A stretch of 17,541 bases of DNA, taken from the NCBI GenBank assembly GCA_031290855.1, contig JAISLM010000059.1:1-17541 (forward strand), in the 5' to 3' direction. Positions 7,409-13,126 of this stretch are shown here, one piece after another; the first letter of the stretch is position 1; every line of letters begins with the position of its first letter. The position numbers and the translations under genes are program-made. This DNA is from Spirochaetaceae bacterium (GTDB lineage Bacteria > Spirochaetota > Spirochaetia > Treponematales > Breznakiellaceae). The notes below the pieces were generated by a model that was not told the origin of the DNA, searched no databases, and worked only from the letters and a program-made list of their open reading frames with translations.

Positions 7409-8937
7409 GCTGTCACCGAATGGGATATATATAATATACCGCGTTCTTTTTTCATATTACCGTACATGGCAAAGCCGGAAACGGGAAAATACAGAGCGAG
7501 AGCCAGCGTCACGGCGACAAGGCTTCTCAAGTCGAAGTCCTGGGTAAAGAGGGCTTCGCCGTCTTCCCCGTTAAGGAACGCGATAAGTTTTTCCAGCGGA
7601 AACGGCGGAATACCGTCCGCGCCGCCGTCAAAGCCCCCGGCGGCGGTCGGGAGGTCCCGGGCCGGGTAAAAAAGGCCGTCGCCGCCGGTTTCAAAACCGG
7701 CGTAAGCGGAAGTCCCGTCCGCGCCGCCGCCCAGCCTTCTAAATGAAAAAGTTCTTTGAAACTCGATGTGCCGTTGATAGTCGCCTGAGTCTATCGCCGG
7801 TATGTCCTTGTTCACGACCGCCGTCCGCGGCATCGGCATTTTCGGCCTTGCCGGAGTCAGCAGCGGAAGCCCTGTCGACAGGAATGAGGCGAGAGTGAAC
7901 GGAAGCGCGACAAGCGTCACGCGGCGTCCCGTCCGGCGGCGCGGCCTTATGTCAAGCGGAACAAAACGCAGATGGGCGTTCCGACCGCGCGGCATAGTCA
8001 GGGCCATGAAATAGGCGGCGGCGCTCGCGCAAAAGAACGGAACGGCGGCCAGCGCCCGGAGCAGGTTTATCCCCGCGCTTACGGAGACAACTACGAACAG
8101 CATAAACGTAAATATAAAAGTTTTTCTTTCTTTTGACACAAAGCGCCCGGAAAGCGCGATCCGCGGGACGGAAAAATCCGTTTCAAGGCGCAGCCGCATG
8201 AAAAGAAATTTGAGAGGCTCGTACAGCGTTACGAAAAAGGCAAGCGCCAGCGCCGCCAGAGCGAAGCCTACGGGTCCCTGACGCGCGAAAAGCAGGCAGG
8301 CTGGAAGCAGCGCCGCCGTCATCAGCGTGAATTCGAGTACGGGCCGGACGTCGCCTCCGTGTCCGTAAAACGATCTTGCGGCAAAAGCCGATAACGCGAG
8401 GCTCAGCAGGGCGGCTGCCGTGAAAATCAACAGGCCGTCCGCGTTATTAGCGCCGTAAATGTTCGATATAGCCAGGCTGTACGGCGTATCTCCCAGCGCG
8501 CGGGAGACGCGCTCCTCTATCACGGCGGGATTCGAAGAACGTATCGAGGCGGCGGGAACGTAAAAATACCGCCTGCCGTCCCGTACAAATAGCGACCTTA
8601 GCCGCAGGGCGTAACCGTCGTTGCGCGGATCGGTTTCGAGGAGGAAATCATTGAATTCGTCAAGCCGTATCCGCCTGAGATCGGAAAAATCGCAGAGGAA
8701 AAACCACTGCGAGGACTCAGACAAGACGTTTTTGATGCCGGCCCCGGCCAGCTTTTCCGATACAAGCCTGTCGGCGACCCGCTCGTCCGTCACGACCGTT
8801 ACGTAGGCTCCCGCCGGCCCGCCGCCGGGCGTCTTGAAACCTGCCGCCGCCGCCAACAGCGGCGCGAGGCATACGAGCGCGGCCAGGGCCGACGCGACGG
8901 TGAATTTTGAAAAGAGCTTTCCGTTACAGATAGGCAT
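7405..8937 (-). CDS. Multi-pass membrane protein of unknown function, first partner of rnf
   Basis: I do not recognise this 510-aa family. Residues 1-32 look like a signal peptide or first helix (hydrophobic 13-32, Ala-rich end). Residues 43-160 form a charged extracytoplasmic domain containing two WFFLCDF- and RRYFYVP-type beta segments. Hydrophobic stretches follow at about 167-187, 201-217, 222-248, 273-293, 297-314 and 340-360, then a Gly-rich extracytoplasmic region (365-465) and a last helix at about 471-490. No cofactor or catalytic motif is evident. The gene overlaps the upstream PAP2-like gene by 14 bases and the downstream rnfC by four, so it is made together with the Rnf-like subunits and may be an accessory or assembly factor of that complex. 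That role is inferred from context only. Confidence 0.8.
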   Translation of the reverse strand: MPICNGKLFSKFTVASALAALVCLAPLLAAAAGFKTPGGGPAGAYVTVVTDERVADRLVSEKLAGAGIKNVLSESSQWFFLCDFSDLRRIRLDEFNDFLLETDPRNDGYALRLRSLFVRDGRRYFYVPAASIRSSNPAVIEERVSRALGDTPYSLAISNIYGANNADGLLIFTAAALLSLALSAFAARSFYGHGGDVRPVLEFTLMTAALLPACLLFARQGPVGFALAALALAFFVTLYEPLKFLFMRLRLETDFSVPRIALSGRFVSKERKTFIFTFMLFVVVSVSAGINLLRALAAVPFFCASAAAYFMALTMPRGRNAHLRFVPLDIRPRRRTGRRVTLVALPFTLASFLSTGLPLLTPARPKMPMPRTAVVNKDIPAIDSGDYQRHIEFQRTFSFRRLGGGADGTSAYAGFETGGDGLFYPARDLPTAAGGFDGGADGIPPFPLEKLIAFLNGEDGEALFTQDFDLRSLVAVTLALALYFPVSGFAMYGNMKKERGILYISHSVTA

Positions 8938-9406
8938 AGGCCGCCGCTATGAAGAAACCGATAAAGCAACCGACAACCACTTCCAGCGGTTTGTGCCCCA
9001 TGATTTCTTTTACGGGATGGTATTCGATCTGAAAACGTTCCAAAAGAGTCTGCCCCAGGGCGTTGAGCGTCTTGGCCTGTATCCCCGACGAATGCCGCAC
9101 GCCGACCGCGTCCCGCAGAACAATCAAAGACATAAACAGTGACACGATGAACAGGCTGGAGTTGATCCCGTCATGTATCCCTATAGTAACCGTCAAAGCC
9201 GTAACCGCTGACGCATGGCTTGACGGCATCCCGCCCGTGCGCCAGAAAAAGGCCTCCAACAGTTCGGCCTTGCCCTTCTTTGCCTTTCTTGTAAGTATTA
9301 TCGCGAATTTTATGAACTGGGCAAAAAGAAAACTGGTCAGCCCGGACAAAAATAGAGGATTCTGCAAAAACAATAGAAACACCGAATAATTTTTGGCGGA
9401 ATTCAT
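8924..9406 (-). CDS. Divergent PAP2-family membrane protein (YuiD-like, DUF212)
   Basis: The 160-aa protein has the signatures of the divergent PAP2 family, as in Bacillus subtilis YuiD: FAQFIKFAI near the N-terminus, WRTGGMPSSHASAV at about 55-68, VLRDAVGVRHSSGIQA at about 96-111, and a C-terminal MGHKPLEVVVGCFIG helix. The family is related to acid phosphatase and vanadium haloperoxidase folds, with the SSH histidine as a likely active-site residue; its substrate is unknown. Four or five membrane helices are likely. It is the first gene of the minus-strand operon, and its stop overlaps the next start. A perfect TTGACA box lies at 9442-9437, about 31 bases before the start, so the 5' leader must be very short. 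Confidence 0.88.
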   Translation of the reverse strand: MNSAKNYSVFLLFLQNPLFLSGLTSFLFAQFIKFAIILTRKAKKGKAELLEAFFWRTGGMPSSHASAVTALTVTIGIHDGINSSLFIVSLFMSLIVLRDAVGVRHSSGIQAKTLNALGQTLLERFQIEYHPVKEIMGHKPLEVVVGCFIGFFIAAAYAYL

Positions 9407-9411
9407 CTGCT

Positions 9412-9442
9412 TTACAATCGTACATCACCCGCCTTTTGTCAA
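9412..9442 (-). promoter_or_regulatory. Possible promoter of the PAP2-rnf-GH57 operon
   Basis: A perfect -35 box TTGACA reads at 9442-9437 on the minus strand. A -10 box at normal spacing is weak (GATTGT at 9419-9414 or TTGTAA at 9417-9412). If used, transcription would start at or within a few bases of the ATG at 9406. Confidence 0.35.
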
Positions 9443-9592
9443 GCTACCGCTCTCCATCGGGTTTGCGTAAAAACATGGTAAAGCGGTGCCCGGGTACCGT
9501 GTTTTGCATACATGGAGGGAAAGGGTTATACAGGTGAAGACGGGTTGAAAATTCATACTGGCGCGGCAGCAATAAGCGCGATGCCAAATGAA

Positions 9593-9614
9593 CCCCCGCC
9601 CTGAAGGGCGGGGG
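9593..9614. repeat. GC-rich hairpin, 9-bp perfect arms
   Basis: CCCCCGCCC at 9593-9601 pairs exactly with GGGCGGGGG at 9606-9614 around a TGAA loop. It lies in a 526-base stretch without an intact gene (9407-9932) between the divergent operons. No T-run follows, so it resembles the other palindromic repeats of the window more than a terminator. Confidence 0.6.
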
Positions 9615-9697
9615 GCAGACCCCGCCGCGAATAAAATCTAGCCGAAATAAGCCTGATTTCTGTATGGGCTTAGCCTTAAAACATGGCTGTTTTGGTA

Positions 9698-9922
9698 CTA
9701 TGATGGCGGTTGAGCCTCTTTATAACTCTTTACCTTATCTGTAATTAACTCGTTGCGTAATTTTTTGTAAAATAACAACTCAGGCCATTTCGACTGTATT
9801 TTTGTTTTAGTCGCCAACACAAACCATTTTCTTCCAGAATAATTATTAGACAATGCGATAACTTGTTCTTCGGAAGCATAAAAAGTTATAGTAGGCTTGC
9901 GCGTTTTGGGGTTGATGGAGGT
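9698..9922 (-). pseudogene. AT-rich orphan reading frame, probable 3' gene fragment
   Basis: A stop-free frame of 74 codons runs from just after a TAA (9925-9923) to a TAG at 9700-9698. Its translation looks protein-like: KPTITFYASEEQVIALS, then GRKWFVLATKTKIQSKW, PELLFYKKLRNELI and a charged end SYKEAQPPS. It has no ATG, GTG or TTG at its beginning; the first TTG falls about 27 codons in. It is much richer in A and T than its neighbours and is followed by a weak hairpin (9678-9693). It may be the end of a gene whose 5' part was lost when the acetyltransferase region was joined. I cannot name a family, and chance cannot be excluded at this length. Confidence 0.35.
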
Positions 9923-9932
9923 TTAGACTGTT

Positions 9933-10472
9933 ATGACTGATAAGATCAGCATAAGGGAAGCCGTGATTGAAGATGCGGCATCGCTGCTTGAATTCATACA
10001 TGCGCTTGCGGAGTATGAACATCTGGAAGATCAGGTAGAGGCCACGGTGGAGGGGCTGCGGCGGACGATTTTTATCGACAAGAGGGCGGAGGTCCTGATT
10101 GCGGAATACGCAGGACAGGCTGCGGGTTTCGCGCTGTTTTTTCATAATTATTCGACATTCAAGGGAAAACCCGGCATCTACCTGGAAGATCTTTTCGTAA
10201 AGCCGGAACTGCGCGGCAACGGTATCGGCAGGGCCTTGCTGCAAAAATTGGCCGGTATCGCGGCGCGGCGCGGCTGCGGAAGGCTGGAATGGGCCTGCCT
10301 CGACTGGAACGCGCCTTCGATAGCCTTTTACAGGGGTGTGGGCGCGAGCCCGCTATCGGACTGGACCATATACCGCGTTACCGAAGATAAATTTATGAAG
10401 TTGGGTAAATCCATTGGTAATCCCCCGGCTTTGCCGGGGGACTCCAAGAGTTTGACATTTCCGGGAATATAA
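9933..10472 (+). CDS. GNAT-family N-acetyltransferase (diamine acetyltransferase-like)
   Basis: The 179-aa product is a single GNAT domain. It begins ISIREAVIEDAASLLEFI, carries the acetyl-CoA pyrophosphate-binding motif RGNGIG at 94-99 inside LEDLFVKPELRGNGIGRALL, and ends with LDWNAPSIAFYRGVGA at 123-138 and WTIYRVT, the pattern of spermidine/spermine- and thialysine-type acetyltransferases. The likely reaction is transfer of acetyl from acetyl-CoA to a primary amine; the true substrate cannot be read. A GGAGG ribosome site (9917-9921) lies 11 bases before the ATG. Residues from about 158 on (GKSIGNPPALPGD and following) do not belong to the fold: they are encoded by a palindromic repeat at 10421-10441, which appears to have extended the reading frame. 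It stands alone, with no operon partner. Confidence 0.88.
   Translation: MTDKISIREAVIEDAASLLEFIHALAEYEHLEDQVEATVEGLRRTIFIDKRAEVLIAEYAGQAAGFALFFHNYSTFKGKPGIYLEDLFVKPELRGNGIGRALLQKLAGIAARRGCGRLEWACLDWNAPSIAFYRGVGASPLSDWTIYRVTEDKFMKLGKSIGNPPALPGDSKSLTFPGI
10421..10441. repeat. Palindromic hairpin inside the 3' end of the acetyltransferase gene
   Basis: TCCCCCGGC at 10421-10429 pairs perfectly with GCCGGGGGA at 10433-10441 around TTT. It is translated as residues 163-170 (NPPALPGD). It could serve as the gene's terminator stem but lacks a following T-run. Confidence 0.7.
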
Positions 10473-10549
10473 AAGAACCTCCTATCAATCCGAATTCTGT
10501 CTTTACCTGTACCAGTCAGGCAGACACAAATTTAAGCGTGGAATACAAC

Positions 10550-10573
10550 AAAAAAAATCCGGTAAACCGGATT
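10550..10573 (-). terminator. Rho-independent terminator pointing leftward
   Basis: On the minus strand AATCCGG (10573-10567) pairs with CCGGATT (10562-10556) around a TTTA loop, and the stem runs into an unbroken stretch of eight T after the last stem pairs (10557-10550). This is a textbook intrinsic terminator for minus-strand transcripts. On the plus strand no T-run follows the stem. No annotated minus-strand gene ends here. Confidence 0.65.
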
Positions 10574-10700
10574 GTGGTAGTTTGGGCACAAACATGAACA
10601 TGCTGCGCCCGTGTATGTAACAGGTGCGCGGAACGATGAGGGTGCGCCTTTTCATTAGGGAGATTCTTTTATATACTGGCGGCATCGGTAAAATATTTTA
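10574..10700 (-). ncRNA. Possible small antisense RNA ending at the leftward terminator
   Basis: The strong minus-strand terminator at 10550-10573 has no coding gene upstream before the ftsH start region (10717). A short transcript starting between about 10600 and 10716 would account for it. A TATATAAAA stretch on the minus strand (about 10680-10671) could be its -10 box, but no good -35 is seen. A 60-codon open frame (10685-10503) passes through the terminator and does not look like a protein. Extent and existence are inferred. Confidence 0.22.
10649..10677 (+). promoter_or_regulatory. Likely ftsH promoter
   Basis: A TTTTCA -35 box (10649-10654) and a TATACT -10 box (10672-10677) are separated by exactly 17 bases. 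The start site would be near 10684, giving a 5' leader of about 33 bases to ftsH. Confidence 0.55.
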
Positions 10701-10716
10701 TGAATGAAGGATCTCT

Positions 10717-12633
10717 ATGCCCGAAAACGACAATCAGGACGATATGAAAGATTACGAAGCGGAGCGGCGCGAAAGCCGGCAGAGCCGTATTCCGTCCGCG
10801 CCTAAACCGGAGAGACCGCGTTTCGGGTTTCTGATATCGCTGCTAATTGCGGCGGCGGTTGGCTTCTTTTACCTCAGGCAGGTCTCTACGCCGGTGCGTC
10901 CGGTGGCTTACACCGATTTTATGGACGCCGTCAAGCGCGACCAACTCACGACGGTGACTATTTACGACAACGACACGGTGGAATGGAGCCGCCCCGGAAA
11001 TAACGGCGCCGTAGACCACTACAAAGCCGTGATCCCTTACCACGATCCTGATCTGCTTCCCGCGCTCAGGGACAAGGGTATCCGCGTGACAGGCAGCGCC
11101 GGGCGGGTAACTTTCGGGCGGATAGTTACGATATTCGGCCCCTGGCTGATGGGTTTTCTGCTGATATTCCTGATGCTGCGGACTATGCAGGGCGGTATCG
11201 GCGGCAGGAGTTTTCAGTTCGGCAAGAGCAGGGCGAAACGTTACGTCGAGCACGGCAAGAAAGTTACGTTTGCGGACGTGGCGGGGCAGGAGGACGCGAA
11301 AGGGGAACTACAGGAGGTAGTGGCCTTCCTCAAAGCGCCGGAAAAATTCACCCGGATGGGCGCGAAGATACCGAAAGGCATACTTCTTGTCGGTATGCCC
11401 GGTACCGGCAAGACGCTGATGGCGCGGGCCGTCGCGGGAGAGGCGGACGTCGCGTACTTCCATATGTCCGGCAGCGATTTTGTCGAGATGTTTGTCGGCG
11501 TCGGGGCGAGCCGCGTGCGGGACCTGTTCGAGCAGGGGCGGCGGGCCAGCCCCTGTATCATTTTTATAGACGAGCTTGACGCGGTGGGGCGCACAAGGGG
11601 CGCGGGTTACGGCGGGGGGCACGACGAGCGCGAGCAGACCCTGAACCAGATGCTTGTCGAAATGGACGGCTTCGATTCAAAGGAAGGCGTGATCATCCTT
11701 GCCGCGACCAACCGCCCGGACGTGCTTGATCCCGCCCTGTTGCGGCCCGGACGCTTTGACCGCCAGGTTGTCGTCGCTATGCCCGACCTATGCGAGCGCG
11801 AGGCGATCCTGAAGATCCACTCCGGCAAGGTCGCGCTTGCGGAAACTGTCGATCTTTCACGCATAGCGCGCGCCACGCCCGGCATGAGCGGGGCCGACAT
11901 TTCCAACCTGGTGAACGAAGCGGCCCTCCTGGCCGCCCGCAAGGACAAGGACGCCGTCGATATGTCGGATTTTGAGGAGGCCAGGGACAAGATACTGATG
12001 GGCGTGGCCAGAAAATCCCTCGCCATTTCTGAAAAAGAACGCCGTATGACGGCTTTTCACGAGGCCGGTCACGCGCTTTTGCATTATTTTTTGGAAAATG
12101 CCGACCCTCTGCACAAGGTTACGATAATTCCCCACGGAAAGGCGCTCGGTATGGCGATGTCGCTGCCCGAACAGGACAAGTACGCGCATACCCGTGCATG
12201 GCTTCTTGACCGTATAGTGATCTGCTACGGCGGCTGGGCCGCCGAAAATCTTATCTTCAACGAGACGACCACGGGCACGCAGGCCGATCTTGAGCAGGCC
12301 ACCGGTATGGCCCGGCAGATGGTCTGTGAGTGGGGTATGTCGGAGGATCTGGGCCCGGTAACTTACGGTCAGAAGGACGAGCCTATCTTTCTGGGCAAGG
12401 AGATCGCCCGCCACAAGGATTATTCCGAGGAGACGGCCCGCCATATCGACGCCGCTATACGGGGTATCCTGGATCAGTGCCGTTCCACCGCCGAAAAACT
12501 TCTCTCCAAGAACAGGGCGCGTCTTGAAAGTCTGGCCGCCGCCCTGCTTGAAAAGGAAACCCTTATCGACAACGAGATACGCGTCCTTTTGAGGCTACCC
12601 CCAAGGGTGAATCCCGCCTCCCTCGTTGACTAA
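10717..12633 (+). CDS. ftsH: FtsH ATP-dependent zinc metalloprotease
   Basis: The 638-aa protein is complete. After a charged N-terminus come a membrane helix (about 36-54), an extracytoplasmic segment, a second helix (about 136-155), the AAA ATPase and the peptidase. Walker A is GMPGTGKT at 226-233, Walker B is IIFIDELD with D285 and E286, and the second region of homology TNRPDVLDPALLRPGRFDR follows. The zinc site is HEAGH at 448-452, with D524 in GTQADLEQAT as third ligand. FtsH degrades damaged membrane proteins and regulators at the inner membrane as a hexamer. The position normally Pro in GPPGTGKT is Met, which should not abolish ATP binding. An AAGGA ribosome site lies five bases before the ATG. 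It is apparently transcribed alone; a 112-base gap follows. Confidence 0.97.
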   Translation: MPENDNQDDMKDYEAERRESRQSRIPSAPKPERPRFGFLISLLIAAAVGFFYLRQVSTPVRPVAYTDFMDAVKRDQLTTVTIYDNDTVEWSRPGNNGAVDHYKAVIPYHDPDLLPALRDKGIRVTGSAGRVTFGRIVTIFGPWLMGFLLIFLMLRTMQGGIGGRSFQFGKSRAKRYVEHGKKVTFADVAGQEDAKGELQEVVAFLKAPEKFTRMGAKIPKGILLVGMPGTGKTLMARAVAGEADVAYFHMSGSDFVEMFVGVGASRVRDLFEQGRRASPCIIFIDELDAVGRTRGAGYGGGHDEREQTLNQMLVEMDGFDSKEGVIILAATNRPDVLDPALLRPGRFDRQVVVAMPDLCEREAILKIHSGKVALAETVDLSRIARATPGMSGADISNLVNEAALLAARKDKDAVDMSDFEEARDKILMGVARKSLAISEKERRMTAFHEAGHALLHYFLENADPLHKVTIIPHGKALGMAMSLPEQDKYAHTRAWLLDRIVICYGGWAAENLIFNETTTGTQADLEQATGMARQMVCEWGMSEDLGPVTYGQKDEPIFLGKEIARHKDYSEETARHIDAAIRGILDQCRSTAEKLLSKNRARLESLAAALLEKETLIDNEIRVLLRLPPRVNPASLVD

Positions 12634-12693
12634 CTGGATGATGGGCGCCCCCTGTTTAGTCAAACGCCTTTTCGCCGGACACGATTGGTAAAA

Positions 12694-12705
12694 CCCGCCG
12701 GCGGG
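12694..12705. repeat. 12-bp perfect palindrome upstream of the mutS gene pair
   Basis: CCCGCCGGCGGG is its own reverse complement and lies about 30 bases before the -10 box of the downstream gene pair, in the ftsH-12746 gap (12634-12745). It could be a binding dyad or a stem of the ftsH terminator; in a sequence this GC-rich, chance is also possible. Confidence 0.3.
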
Positions 12706-12732
12706 CGGCTATCCGGGCAATAAAAATAATTG

Positions 12733-12738
12733 TATACT
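12733..12738 (+). promoter_or_regulatory. -10 box directly before the membrane protein-mutS pair
   Basis: TATACT at 12733-12738 ends seven bases before the ATG at 12746, so the transcript would begin at the start codon. The -35 region at normal spacing is poor. No ribosome site lies before the ATG, which fits a leaderless mRNA. Confidence 0.45.
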
Positions 12739-12745
12739 GGTCGGG

Positions 12746-13126
12746 ATGTTCAGGTTTATAGTTTTTTTGTATGACATTACACGCTTTCTTCTGCTCGCCT
12801 TTTTGATGACCGCGCCGGGCCTTGATACCGGGGACAAACACTTTGTATCCGGCCTCCTGTATGCCGCACCGCTCGCGCTTTTCCCGCTTATGTCCTTTTT
12901 CCTCTGGCTTGACCGCGAAAAGTACGGACCCTTCGCCTGGCTCTATGCCGCCGGAAAAATAATAAGCATCTGCGCCGTTCTCATTTACGCGGTTCCGGCG
13001 TTTGGCGGTTTTCTGGCAGTATTCCTGATGCTTGACGCGGAAGACCTCTTTATAAACCTGATTGTACCTTTTTTAACGCTGATCGATTTTATTTTTTTGA
13101 TACCCCTTGTCGTTTCATTAAAATAA
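12746..13126 (+). CDS. Small four-helix membrane protein of unknown function, coupled to mutS
   Basis: The 126-aa product is almost entirely hydrophobic, with four likely membrane helices at about 4-23, 34-54, 65-90 and 98-125, separated by short loops (FLWLDREKYGPFAW, LMLDAEDLF). I recognise no family. Its stop (TAA 13124-13126) overlaps the ATG of mutS by one base, so translation of the two is probably coupled, and mutS has no ribosome site of its own. The coupling ties its expression to mismatch repair, but nothing in the protein suggests a DNA-repair role. Start chosen from the -10 box just upstream and the immediately hydrophobic N-terminus. Confidence 0.75.
   Translation: MFRFIVFLYDITRFLLLAFLMTAPGLDTGDKHFVSGLLYAAPLALFPLMSFFLWLDREKYGPFAWLYAAGKIISICAVLIYAVPAFGGFLAVFLMLDAEDLFINLIVPFLTLIDFIFLIPLVVSLK

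Noticed and set aside
9512..9604. 30-codon open frame (MEGKGYTGEDG...) before the 9593-9614 hairpin
   Set aside because: Too short to judge, no clear ribosome site, and its end is dictated by the hairpin.
9846..10244. 132-aa minus-strand open frame
   Set aside because: It is antisense to the GNAT acetyltransferase and its translation has no domain character.
10503..10685. 60-aa minus-strand open frame upstream of ftsH
   Set aside because: It runs through the intrinsic terminator at 10550-10573 and its composition is not protein-like.
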